Shown piece after piece: positions 15,691 through 24,555 of a stretch of 64,000 nt of DNA (the first letter of the stretch is position 1; every line of letters starts with the position of its first letter). The translations under genes and the position numbers were made by a program. The DNA comes from Burkholderia sp. OK233 (GTDB lineage: Bacteria; Pseudomonadota; Gammaproteobacteria; Burkholderiales; Burkholderiaceae). Below the pieces are notes generated by a model. The model ran no database searches. It was not told where the DNA came from and saw only the letters and a program-made list of their open reading frames with translations. The stretch is taken from positions 1-64,000 of the forward strand of contig NZ_OCSR01000003.1 of assembly GCF_900230185.1 (NCBI RefSeq), written 5' to 3'.

Positions 15691-16721
15691 GTCGCCGAAC
15701 CCTTCGACGCACGTCGCTTGCGAGCGGGTGACCCGACCTTCCGGACTGTGCCTTCTGACTGTGGCGAGCGCCGGTGCGCCCCGGTTGCCGGGCGTGATGC
15801 CGGCGCAGTGAGCGGCTGGCGCCGCAGGATCTCGAGTTCCTGCGCGTACGCGCTGTTGGCCGCCCGGATTGCATCGAGGTGTCCCTGCAGCACGCCCGCC
15901 TGATGGCGCGCGTCGCCCAGTTGCGCCTGCATGGTTTCAGCCGCGCGGCGATGATCGGCGTCCTTCTGCTCCGCACGGCGCGCGGCTTCGTCCAGCTCTT
16001 TCTGCAGTTTCGTTGCGGCACTTCGCTCGCGATCGATCTCCAGCAGGGCACGCTTCTCGGAGGCGTGGAACCGTTCCTCCGCGCGTTCCGTTGCGTCCCG
16101 CTGCTTCCCAAGATCACGTGAGAATCCTTCACGCACCTCCACGAGCTCGCGATCGCGCGCGGCCAGCGCCTCCCTCATTCGTTCAAGCTCTGCCTGCAGC
16201 GCCTGTCGCTGTGCGCGGCCTTCGGCCTGCGCCTTGTCCAGCTCCCGTACCTCGACCTGCGCGGCAAACAGTGCCGCAGTGCGCTGCTCGAGCGCACTCT
16301 CGACGCGACCCAGTTCGTCCCGGGCCGCGTCGACAGCCTGTCGCGCCTCCGCCCGCTGCGCCTCGATTTCAGTGCGCAGCGCGTCGAGTGCGGCCTGCGC
16401 CGCAGTGCTGGAGCGGGTCCACAGCGTCGCAACCAGTTCGCCTGCGGCCGCCTGCAGATCAGCCGGCAGGTCCGGGTGATCGATGCGCACCCGGCTCTTC
16501 TCGCGCAGGTCCGTCCAGAACTCGCCGAGCACGGCGGTCGGGGTGCCCATGCTGCCGCGCCTGACGAGCTGATAGAGCCGGTTCGCGGTTGGCGTGATGC
16601 CGTGCCGGAAAAACATCAGCGCGCAGACCTCGCGATACAGCTCGCGGGTCTTCGGGAATGCCACTTTCAGGCGCTCGATCTCGGCGGCCAGCGCCGCGTC
16701 GGGGGACAGGACGTCAGTCAT
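15687..16721 (-). CDS. KfrA-like DNA-binding coiled-coil protein
   Basis: A 344-residue protein from ATG 16721 (a GTG at 16733 would add four residues). Residues ~5-95 form a KfrA_N-type DNA-binding domain (EIERLKVAFPKTRELYREVCALMF, then PTANRLYQLVRRGSMGTPTAV). Residues ~100-300 are one long Ala/Glu/Arg/Gln-rich coiled coil, and the tail is basic (ARKRRASKG). KfrA proteins form filaments on DNA and aid plasmid segregation; chromosomal relatives occur in islands. It is divergent from the recombinase gene. Confidence 0.8.
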   Translation of the reverse strand: MTDVLSPDAALAAEIERLKVAFPKTRELYREVCALMFFRHGITPTANRLYQLVRRGSMGTPTAVLGEFWTDLREKSRVRIDHPDLPADLQAAAGELVATLWTRSSTAAQAALDALRTEIEAQRAEARQAVDAARDELGRVESALEQRTAALFAAQVEVRELDKAQAEGRAQRQALQAELERMREALAARDRELVEVREGFSRDLGKQRDATERAEERFHASEKRALLEIDRERSAATKLQKELDEAARRAEQKDADHRRAAETMQAQLGDARHQAGVLQGHLDAIRAANSAYAQELEILRRQPLTAPASRPATGAHRRSPQSEGTVRKVGSPARKRRASKGSAT

Positions 16722-16891
16722 GAGGATCTTCACTGGTGAATTTTCATTAATATTACTACGTAAACCGATTGTTTTCTAATGCCCTCTTCCGCAAATTTTG
16801 ACATTAATCCTATAATGTTGAAATTATTGAGATCCGATGCAACAATCAGTGCGTGACACCCCGAATCCCGCTCCGAGCCCGTACATCGCCC

Positions 16892-18067
16892 ATGAAAACC
16901 GCCCTGATCGCCCCGCGCCCCCTCGACGCGCTCGACCTGCCCGCCGATCTCGACGGCCGTGACGGCACCAACCGGGCGCACGGACCGTCGCAGATCGCCG
17001 CCCGTGACGACCTGGGTGCGGTGAGCGCCTGGCTCGCGCGCGTTGCCGACAAAAAGACGACGTTCGAGAACTACCGCAAGGAAGCCGAGCGGCTGCTGCT
17101 GTGGGCGATCGTCCAGCTCGGCAAGCCGCTGTCCTCGCTCACGCACGAGGACCTGCAACTGTTCCGTGAATTCCTGCAGGACCCGCAGCCGCGCCCGCGC
17201 TGGGTGGCTGAAGGCGGCCGCAAGTACCCGCGCCACGACCCGCGCTGGCGTCCGTTCTATGGTGAGCTGGCCGCGAGCAGCCAGCGTCAGGCGATGGTGA
17301 TCATCAATGCACTGTTTGCATGGCTCGTTGAAGCCGGCTACCTGGCCGGCAACCCGTTGTCACTGTCGCGTCAGCGCACCCGCCGCGCGAAGCCGCGCGT
17401 CACGCGCTATCTCGACCGCGAGCTGTGGCAGGAAGTGAAGCGCCATATCGACAGCCTGCCCAAAGACACCCCGCGCGAGCGGGAGCGCTACCTGCGCGCA
17501 CGGTGGCTGTTCACCCTCTTCTACCTTGGCGGTCTGCGCATCTCGGAGGTCGGCGGCAACACGATGGGCTGCTTCTTCTGCCGGCGCGATGCCGACGGCC
17601 ACGAACGCTGGTGGCTCGAGGTGCTGGGCAAGGGCGACAAGGAAGGGCTCGTGCCAGCCTCCGCGGAAATGATGGTCGAACTCGGGCGCTACCGCCGCGA
17701 GCGCGGACTGTCTACCCTGCCCTCCCGGCATGAGGACACACCGCTCGTGCTGCCGCTGGGCAAATCCATGAAGCCGCTCACGCGTGCGGCGCTGCACACG
17801 ATCGTCAAGGGTATCTTCGCCGGTGCGGCAGCGCGGCTCCGGCTGCGCGGCGACGGATTCGCGGGACAGGCGGATCTCCTTGAACAGGCCTCCGCACACT
17901 GGCTGCGTCACACGGCAGGCTCGCACATGGCCGACGGCAGCGTCGATCTGCGTACCGTGCGCGACAACCTGCGTCACGCCTCACTGACAAGCACCAACCC
18001 GTACCTGCACACGCCCGACGAACAGCGCCACCGGGAGACCGAGGAAAAACACCGCATCGACTGGTAG
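16892..18067 (+). CDS. Tyrosine recombinase / site-specific integrase
   Basis: A 391-residue recombinase from ATG 16892 (a GTG at 16853 would add 13 residues). The catalytic set is complete: Arg216 (GGLRISEV), Lys247 (GKGDKEG), His336 and Arg339 (HWLRHTAGSH), His362 (LRHASL) and Tyr371 (NPYLHT). Residues ~40-160 form the SAM-like core-binding domain. It catalyses strand exchange at specific sites. It is divergent from the KfrA-like/HU/YhcG set; no tRNA or attachment repeat was found nearby, so it may act in replicon resolution or be shared by Burkholderia plasmids rather than by an island integrating here. Confidence 0.9.
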   Translation: MKTALIAPRPLDALDLPADLDGRDGTNRAHGPSQIAARDDLGAVSAWLARVADKKTTFENYRKEAERLLLWAIVQLGKPLSSLTHEDLQLFREFLQDPQPRPRWVAEGGRKYPRHDPRWRPFYGELAASSQRQAMVIINALFAWLVEAGYLAGNPLSLSRQRTRRAKPRVTRYLDRELWQEVKRHIDSLPKDTPRERERYLRARWLFTLFYLGGLRISEVGGNTMGCFFCRRDADGHERWWLEVLGKGDKEGLVPASAEMMVELGRYRRERGLSTLPSRHEDTPLVLPLGKSMKPLTRAALHTIVKGIFAGAAARLRLRGDGFAGQADLLEQASAHWLRHTAGSHMADGSVDLRTVRDNLRHASLTSTNPYLHTPDEQRHRETEEKHRIDW

Positions 18068-18567
18068 GTCCTCGCCTGAACCACCAGTGACGGGTCGCTG
18101 CGACCGGAAATACCCGTTCCAGCATGAACTGGACAAGGCCGTCCGCGAATAGCAACGTGAGTGGCAAGGCTGCGACGATCAACCCCGGCCGCCAGGCCGC
18201 AGGCCCCGTCCGGAACGTTCTGCCTGTGCGTCGCGCAACCATTCACCCCAGATCGCCGCTCCCGGTATTGCGGGGTTCTTCGCACCCCCCTTTCCGCGCG
18301 ATCTTTTTTAGAGCGATCAATTAGATCTGGATAACTTATGAACATCTGTCACGCCTCGACGTGGATTCGCGAGTCAGAAAAGACCGACAAACTGCACGCA
18401 GCTGACACGGTATCTTCTGGTGCTAAATGCATAGGACCAGTGCCGGATTGAATTATCCGCTTCAGTCGTTGGTAAATGGCAAAAACTGACCTAGAGTAAC
18501 CATCAGACTTAAACGAAAATCAAAACAAAGTTTTTGGGCAGCAAACAACCACATCATCGGGGTGTAC
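18068..18567. other. Intergenic region, nothing recognised
   Basis: No frame with protein-like composition on either strand and no strong hairpin. The boundary between the accessory block and the storage-polymer genes lies here; the final 200 bases are AT-richer. Confidence 0.5.
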
Positions 18568-18783
18568 ATGCTTACATTTCTCGATCGGGAGATCGCACAC
18601 ATTACGCGCGTGATGCCGCCCTCGTTGCAAGGGGACCTCGGCGGTCCAATCCTGCCTTCGGGATACTGGCGTTTGCGGCTCTGTCAGTTGTTCGAATCAG
18701 ATCACCTGACGACAGACCAGTTGTGCTCAGTCGACGACCTGCTGTTACAACTGGACCAGTTCGATGCCGAGCAGCACGCGTAG
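18568..18783 (+). CDS. Small hypothetical protein upstream of phasin
   Basis: A 71-residue protein (MLTFLDREIAHITRVMPPS, then SGYWRLRLCQLFESDHLTTDQLCSVDDLLLQLDQF). ATG 18568 is chosen because GGGG lies 5 bases upstream. The composition is protein-like and mostly helical, and acidic at the end. No family was recognised; it lies 157 bases before the phasin gene on the same strand. Confidence 0.6.
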   Translation: MLTFLDREIAHITRVMPPSLQGDLGGPILPSGYWRLRLCQLFESDHLTTDQLCSVDDLLLQLDQFDAEQHA

Positions 18784-18940
18784 CAGGACCGCCCGTGGCG
18801 ACGGCGATGAATATCAGGCCATGACCGGAAGAGCATCCGTTCCGGCCACTGCCAGCGAAACGGCTTCGTTGCTTTCAGTACCAGCGAATGAAAATTTCCT
18901 TCCATACCGCCCGTGTCAGGGCACATTTTTGGAGCGAACA

Positions 18941-19507
18941 ATGAATCTGTGGAGTCCGGAACAAGTCGCCGCGGCGCAACGAGCCAACATGGACGCATCG
19001 TTCGCTTTGGCGAACAAGGCGTTCGAGAGCTTTCAGAAACTGGTCGAACTAAACCTGTCATCCATCAGGTCGGGTATCGCAGAAACCGGAGAGGTGGCGC
19101 TTAACGCATTCGTGGGAAAGAGTCCGTATGAATGGGGCACGCTGCAGGGTAGCGTGACAGAACGGGTTGCTCCCCGGCTTCAGTCGTACTACAGCCAGCT
19201 GTATACCATCGTATCGAATTCCCAACTGGAACTTGGCAACGTTGCCGGTGAGCAGTTCGTGGAGCAGCAGCGCAAATTGCAAAGTCTCATCGACGATGCG
19301 GCACAACGTGCACCGGCTGCCGCAGAGGGCGCCATCACCGCCCTGAAGTCCGCGATTACCGCCACGGACACCTGGTATGAGACCGCGCGCAAAGCGGCGC
19401 AGCAGGCGATCCACGTCGCCGACAGCAATGCAGAGGCGGTGAGCACTGCAGTGTCGAAAACGACAAAGCGGGCGATCGAGCAAGCGACGCGCGCCACATC
19501 GAAGTAG
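18941..19507 (+). CDS. phaP: Phasin (polyhydroxyalkanoate granule-associated protein)
   Basis: A 188-residue phasin of the PhaP family: NLWSPEQVAAAQRANMDASFALANKAFESFQKLVELNL is the typical amphipathic start, followed by long Ala/Gln-rich helices and a Lys/Thr-rich tail. Phasins coat polyhydroxybutyrate granules. ATG 18941 has GGAG 9 bases upstream; the frame open back to 18764 is not protein-like. Together with phaB downstream it forms a storage-polymer pair, without phaA or phaC nearby, so it is probably one of several copies in the genome. Confidence 0.92.
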   Translation: MNLWSPEQVAAAQRANMDASFALANKAFESFQKLVELNLSSIRSGIAETGEVALNAFVGKSPYEWGTLQGSVTERVAPRLQSYYSQLYTIVSNSQLELGNVAGEQFVEQQRKLQSLIDDAAQRAPAAAEGAITALKSAITATDTWYETARKAAQQAIHVADSNAEAVSTAVSKTTKRAIEQATRATSK

Positions 19508-19636
19508 TCGCCGCGGCGATACATTGCCATTGCGCTGCGTTCGCACCGCTCCGGTTTCACGATGCGGGCACACCGGAAAGGCCCCTTGGCGGTCCCTACG
19601 CCGCGGCGCCATTCAGTTCCTTGATCGGGTAAAGAC

Positions 19637-20380
19637 ATGACGAAGCAGATTGCACTTGTCACGGGCGGCACGGGTGGAATCGGTGAAGCCATTAGCGTCA
19701 AGCTGCACGACGCCGGCTATACGGTCATCGTCACCTACTCGCCGCATAACACCGGCATCGACACGTGGGTTGCACACATGGAGGCCGACGGACGCAGATT
19801 CCGCGCCTGTGGCGTCGATGTGGCCGATTATGAATCGTGTGCAACGTGCGTCGCGAGAATCCTGGCCGATGTCGGTCCCGTAGACATTCTGGTCAACAAT
19901 GCCGGCATTACCAGGGACGCAAGCTTCAAGAAGCTGGACAAGGTCAACTGGGATACGGTGATCCGGACCAACCTCGATTCGGTGTTCAACATGACGAAGC
20001 CCGTATGCGATGGGATGGTCGAGCGTGGCTGGGGCCGCATTATCAATATCTCGTCGATCATCGGCTCCAAGGGCGGCTTTGGGCAAACCAATTACGCAGC
20101 GGCCAAGGCGGGCATGCACGGCTTCACGAAATCGCTGGCGCTCGAGGTGGCCAGGAAAGGGGTGACCGTCAACACGATTTCGCCCGGCTTCATCGCCACC
20201 CGGATGGTAATGGCGGTCCCGCAGGATGTCCTCGACACAAAAATTATCCCCCAGATACCCGTCGGACGCCTGGGACAACCCGCGGAGGTTGCTGCGCTCG
20301 TGCTGTACCTGTGTTCGCGCGAGGCGGGCTTTCTGACTGGCGCGAATATTGCCATCAACGGCGGTCAGCACCTCCAGTGA
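19637..20380 (+). CDS. phaB: Acetoacetyl-CoA reductase (short-chain dehydrogenase)
   Basis: A 247-residue SDR enzyme with the cofactor loop VTGGTGGIGEAI near the N-terminus, the NNAG motif (residues ~89-92), the catalytic Ser (ISSIIGS), and the Tyr-x3-Lys pair (YAAAK). The FGQTNYAAAKAGMHGFTKSLA region and the C-terminal PVGRLGQPAEVA match PhaB, which reduces acetoacetyl-CoA to (R)-3-hydroxybutyryl-CoA with NADPH for polyhydroxybutyrate synthesis. It is full length for the family and lies 129 bases after the phasin gene on the same strand. Confidence 0.9.
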   Translation: MTKQIALVTGGTGGIGEAISVKLHDAGYTVIVTYSPHNTGIDTWVAHMEADGRRFRACGVDVADYESCATCVARILADVGPVDILVNNAGITRDASFKKLDKVNWDTVIRTNLDSVFNMTKPVCDGMVERGWGRIINISSIIGSKGGFGQTNYAAAKAGMHGFTKSLALEVARKGVTVNTISPGFIATRMVMAVPQDVLDTKIIPQIPVGRLGQPAEVAALVLYLCSREAGFLTGANIAINGGQHLQ

Positions 20381-20517
20381 GTCGATCGACCGACACACGG
20401 AAACGCCTGCTGTTTTCTCCGGGACCGCATCCCGCGCAAGCCATCATCCCGATAGAAACGCATTCCCGCTATTCGCTGTATTAGCCTGCGTCGTCCGATG
20501 TAGTTCTTCGGCTTCAG

Positions 20518-20865
20518 TCACCGCGAATGTTCAACCCGCCCTTGCGACAGTTTTTCTGACTGACCACACATCAGGTTCGCGGGTATTGCGACGTCCATCA
20601 TCCTGGGATGCGGAAGATTCCGCGAATTCATGATCTGGACGTATTCGACCTCGGACTTACCTGCCAGCCGAGGATTGAAACGTTTTTCTTCGCCAACGCT
20701 CGACGCGGTCCAACCCTTGTAGTCATGAGCGGGATACACAGTCGTATCGTCGGGTAGCATGAAAAGCCGGTTGACGATCGAATCCCACGACCGGTGCGTG
20801 TCGCCGCCCTGAAAATCGGTGCGGCCGCTGCCCCGGATCAACAGCGCGTCACCGGTAAGGGGTGA
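20518..20865 (-). pseudogene. 5'-truncated persulfide dioxygenase/MBL-fold remnant
   Basis: The frame reads LTGDALLIRGSGRTDFQGGD, then the Pro-Ala-His-Asp metal motif (YPAHDYKGW) and ends with IPANLMCG, all typical of the C-terminal half of ETHE1-like persulfide dioxygenases. Upstream of about 20865 the frame loses similarity and meets a stop at 20931-20933, so the N-terminal half with the HxHxDH metal site is gone. No start with a ribosome site is present. Confidence 0.7.
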
Positions 20866-21159
20866 TCGTCCGAATCGTGCGGAATCCAGCGGTTTGACTC
20901 TGACAATCCATCTGATTCAACAACTTGCAGAGTCGGCGATTGCGAGAAAGCCGCAGGACCGCCGAGCCTTACCGCGCGCGGCTCTTGACGCCACTACCGC
21001 CAGATTCCGCACGATTACCCCGACATCGCGGGCCTGTGAAAGCAGAAAAGGCGATAGATTAACGCACTCCGTGAATGCCAACTGGGATAGCCGCTCCCGC
21101 ACCGCCTGCACCAATACTCTGACTTGCGTCAATGCGCCATCCATGAGACGCCGCGTTCG

Positions 21160-21279
21160 CTACTTCCGGGTTGATAGGTACTTGACCAACGCCAATGTTC
21201 CAAACGCCAGGACGATGATAGCAAGGATCGATATCAATCCGATGCCGATCATTCTCCAGCCGCCAATCATGGTGTCCAT
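21160..21279 (-). CDS. Tiny single-pass membrane protein (39 aa)
   Basis: A 39-residue frame: MDTMIGGWRMIGIG followed by a hydrophobic helix LISILAIIVLAFGTLALV and a basic end KYLSTRK. An AAGG ribosome-like site lies 9 bases upstream. This layout is common for small inner-membrane proteins in Burkholderia; the function is unknown. Confidence 0.6.
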   Translation of the reverse strand: MDTMIGGWRMIGIGLISILAIIVLAFGTLALVKYLSTRK

Positions 21280-21358
21280 ATTGATGCGCCTTATCGCCTT
21301 GCTGCGCTGAGTTTAACCGCGTAAGCAACTCCGGCCTTGGGCCTTGGCGATCAAGGGG

Positions 21359-21606
21359 GGAGCAAGCTGAGCGCGAATTTCTATCATAAGCGCCAAAGTT
21401 TCATAGATTTGCCGAATTATTCGGGGAACATGCAGTCGGCGCCGACTCCGGATACCGGAACGACGACCGGCAAAAACGTTATCCGGCGCCGTCATTAGCA
21501 CCTTTATACGACTGAATACCTTCCGCGAACTGCGCACGGCATTTATGAAGACGATGGGCTTTATGACTGCGAGGCTTATGATAGAAATTCACGCTCAGCT
21601 TGCTCC
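21359..21606. repeat. 33-bp inverted repeat flanking 182 bp
   Basis: Arm 1 at 21359-21391 and arm 2 at 21574-21606 are inverted copies with one mismatch (GGAGCAAGCTGAGCG, C or T, GAATTTCTATCATAAGC). Both are bordered outside by a G-run (gggggg at 21355, ccccc at 21608). No gene is carried between them. It resembles a small non-autonomous element or a relic of one. Confidence 0.7.
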
Positions 21607-21758
21607 ACCCCCGTACGCGTCGATAATTTAAGAAACGTGCTTGACGAGGCGCTCCGGATCCTCGCTCCTGCCCTGTTTGTACTTCAGCGGATTCCTCGGG
21701 GCAAATCCAGGAACTCCATAGGTAATCAGCTCTTGATCTATTCGAACTGGTGATTGGA

Positions 21759-21926
21759 ATGACAAGGAACACGTCTGTCGTACTTTACGTCGTGGTGTTG
21801 ATTGCCGCTGTCGTTAGCGTAGATTTATTGTTCTTCAAGAATCGATTCTGGGAACGGCTGATAGTGAATATCGGCATTGTCCTGGTGTTTGCAGCCTTCT
21901 ATTTGAGATTCTTAAAGAGCCCGTAA
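21759..21926 (+). CDS. Small membrane protein (55 aa), two helices
   Basis: A 55-residue protein: an N-terminal helix (VVLYVVVLIAAVVSVDLLFF), a short basic loop (KNRFWERL) and a second helix (IVNIGIVLVFAAFYLRFL). The FWERLIVNIGIVLVF segment is familiar from small Burkholderia membrane proteins of unknown function. GG just upstream gives a weak ribosome site. Confidence 0.75.
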   Translation: MTRNTSVVLYVVVLIAAVVSVDLLFFKNRFWERLIVNIGIVLVFAAFYLRFLKSP

Positions 21927-22113
21927 GTTAAGTGCCGCAGCACCAACGGGTTGCCGGATAACCGCATCGAGTCCGACGATATCGGCGGCCTGCCGAGACG
22001 CACATGCTTGTCATCGTGACGCGTTCCTTGCCGGTCGCACCTTGCCGCCGCCGGAACCACTCATCGCGAAAATTGTCTATACATGATGTCGCCCTTTTTG
22101 TGGGGGATGTCAA

Positions 22114-23484
22114 ATGGCTGCCACGCACTCGGGGGCGCTGCCCCTCTCCGATGAGGACTCCCGGCGCCAGTTGCGCCGTGCCGTCATCGCCAGCACGGTT
22201 GGTACCACGATCGAGTGGTATGACTTCTTCCTCTACAGTATTGTCACCGGCCTGGTTTTCGCGAAGCTGTATTTCCCAGGTTCGGACCCACTCGTCGGCA
22301 CACTGCAGGCTTTTCTGATCTATGCCGTCGGCTTCATAGCGAGGCCGTTTGGTGCCGCCATTTTTGGCCATTACGGTGATCGCATCGGCCGCAAGGCCAC
22401 GCTGATCGTGACGCTATTGCTGATGGGATTTGCCACGTTTGCCGTAGCCTTTGTTCCGACCTATGCGACGATCGGCGTCTGGGGCGCCGTCGCGCTTACG
22501 GTGCTGCGCTTCATCCAGGGGGTGGGTGTCGGCGGCGAATGGGGTGGCTCGGTCCTGATGTCGATGGAATGGGCGCGTACCAACGCGCATCGCGGCTTCG
22601 TCGCCTCCTGGCCGCAGTTCGGGGTGCCGGCGGGACTGTTCCTGGCCAACCTCGCCGTGCTGGCCATGAGTCAGATCTCCGGCAGCGGTTTCCTCACGTG
22701 GGGCTGGCGCGTACCGTTCTTCCTCAGCATCATACTGGTCGCGATTGGCCTCTACATCCGCCTGAATATTCTCGAGACGCCGATCTTCGCGCGGCTCCTG
22801 GCTGAGCACAAAATCGAGAAGACGCCGATGCTCGAGGTGTGGCGCCGCCAGCCGAAAGATATCCTTCTCTCGGCCTTTTCACGCATGGCCGAACAGGCAC
22901 CTTTCTATATTTTCACGGCGTTCGTCTTCACCTATGGCGTCACGACCCTGGGCGTGTCACGCAACCTGTTGCTGATGGCGGTGCTGGCGGCTTCCGTGCT
23001 GGAATTCTTCACCATCCCGTTCTTTGGCCACGTGTCCGATCTGATCGGGCGGCGGCGGATGTATATGATCGGCGCGGCCGTCGTGGGCGTATTCGGCTTC
23101 CTCTATTTTGCAATGGTCGACACCAAGGATCCGATGTGGATCTTCGCCGCTATCGTGCTCTCGCTGGTACCGCATTCGATGTTGTACGGTCCCCAAGCCG
23201 CGTTAATCGCGGAATCCTTCACGGGACGGCTGCGTTACAGCGGTGCGTCAATGGGCTACCAGTTGGCTTCGGTCATTGCCGGCGGCCCTGCACCGCTGAT
23301 TGCGACCGCGCTCTTCGCTTACTACCATTCGGGCTATGCAATCGCGGTCTATATTCTGGCGTGTGCGGCACTCAGCCTTATCGCCGCATCGATGCTTGGT
23401 GATTACACGAACAAGGACATCTCGCGCGAATACGACGATGCTCGGGCCATCGGCGATAGGGAAACCGCGAGGCCGGCCGCATGA
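22114..23484 (+). CDS. MHS-type MFS transporter
   Basis: A 456-residue transporter with about twelve membrane helices. Diagnostic text: GTTIEWYDFFLYSIVTGLVF (helix 1 of the metabolite:H+ symporter family), GHYGDRIGRKATLI in loop 2-3, RFIQGVGVGGEWGGSVL in helix 4, WRVPFFLSIIL in helix 6 and GHVSDLIGRRRMYMIG in loop 8-9. Close relatives move shikimate, alpha-ketoglutarate, proline or betaine; the substrate cannot be set from sequence. No adjacent catabolic genes. Confidence 0.9.
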   Translation: MAATHSGALPLSDEDSRRQLRRAVIASTVGTTIEWYDFFLYSIVTGLVFAKLYFPGSDPLVGTLQAFLIYAVGFIARPFGAAIFGHYGDRIGRKATLIVTLLLMGFATFAVAFVPTYATIGVWGAVALTVLRFIQGVGVGGEWGGSVLMSMEWARTNAHRGFVASWPQFGVPAGLFLANLAVLAMSQISGSGFLTWGWRVPFFLSIILVAIGLYIRLNILETPIFARLLAEHKIEKTPMLEVWRRQPKDILLSAFSRMAEQAPFYIFTAFVFTYGVTTLGVSRNLLLMAVLAASVLEFFTIPFFGHVSDLIGRRRMYMIGAAVVGVFGFLYFAMVDTKDPMWIFAAIVLSLVPHSMLYGPQAALIAESFTGRLRYSGASMGYQLASVIAGGPAPLIATALFAYYHSGYAIAVYILACAALSLIAASMLGDYTNKDISREYDDARAIGDRETARPAA

Positions 23485-23730
23485 TCGACCCGTTTGCCTC
23501 GGCGCACCTCTATACGCCGAGGTAAGTGGGTGAGGCAGGGTTCAACACGCTCGCGTGGTGGCGTTGACGCGGCGGCCCTCAACCATGGCCTTGTTGTGCA
23601 CGCTGCCGAAGAGATCGGCCTTCGTCACAATGTTGTGCAGTCGGATCGTTCTCCGCAAACGCTGGGGCGTCCGCGCGCGACTCAGTTCACAGAACCATCG
23701 TACTTACTGTCCTCGTTTCCATCACGCTAG

Positions 23731-24551
23731 GGTCTGTTTACATTTGAAAAAATGTGTTTACATCCTGTCTTTTGCGCTACGAGACAGGATGGTACGAACG
23801 TTACTGAGCGACGAAGTATGGAACAAAGTCCAAGTTATCCTGCCGGGCAAGGAAGGCGAGCGTGGCCGAACGGCATCCAACAATCGTTGGTTCCTCGAAG
23901 CAGTGCTATTGATTGCCCGAACCGGCAGTCCGTGGCGCGATCTTCCCGCGGAATTCGGCCGATGGCATACGGTATATATCCGCTTCTCGCGCTGGCGAAG
24001 CAAGGGTGTGTGGGCGCGGGTGGCGAATGCTTTGGCAGGCGAGACGGAAATCGAGCACATCCTGATCGATTCGACGATCGTGCGAGCGCACCAGCATTCG
24101 GCCGGGGCCTTAAAAAAAGCGGGCCGCAAGCGCTCGGACGTTCTCGAGGCGGACTGAGCACCAAACTGCATCTGGCGGCGGATTCGAAAGGTCGCCAGTT
24201 GCGACTGATCGTCACTGAAGGACAGGTCGCCGACATCTCGTGCGCCGCGCAACTGGTCGAGCATCTGCGCACCGGAGCGGTGATCGCAGACAAGGGCTAC
24301 GATGCTGACCACTTCGTGCAACGGATTCGGGCTACCCGTGCGAAGGTCGTGATTCCCCCGCGTTCGAATCGCAAGACAAAGCGACACTACAACCGTGCGC
24401 TGTACCGTACACGCAACCTGGTCGAACGGTTTTTCAATCGCATCAAGCATTTTCGCCGCGTCTCCACTCGATATGACAAGCTTGCCGAGAGCTATCTCGC
24501 CTTTGCATCGCTTGCCTGCGCGTTTGGGCCAGTCGTAAATGTGAACACTGC
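23731..24551 (+). mobile_element. IS5-family insertion sequence (two-frame type)
   Basis: 821 bp. Imperfect ends: GGTCTGTTTACATTT (left) against the right end read inward GCAGTGTTCACATTT, about 11 of 16 matching. Flanked by 4-bp CTAG repeats (23727-23730 and 24552-24555), the YTAR target expected for this group. The transposase is made by frameshifting. Confidence 0.85.
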
Positions 24552-24555
24552 CTAG
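23789..24555 (+). CDS. IS5-family transposase made by -1 frameshift
   Basis: Frame A (23789-24157) encodes MVRTLLSDEVWNKVQVILP, GSPWRDLPAEFGRW and HILIDSTIVRAHQHSAG, giving the first catalytic Asp. Frame B (open from 23752 to 24555) takes over near 24112-24118, a run of seven A, and encodes GGLSTKLHL, VIADKGYDAD (second Asp) and NLVERFFNRIKHFRR (Glu). A -1 slip at the A-run joins them. The stop TAG lies in the right-hand target repeat. Both halves look intact, so the element may be active. Confidence 0.85.

Noticed and set aside
16798..16816. TTGACA and TATAAT near the integrase
   Set aside because: Both boxes are present but only 7 bases apart, which does not make a sigma70 promoter.
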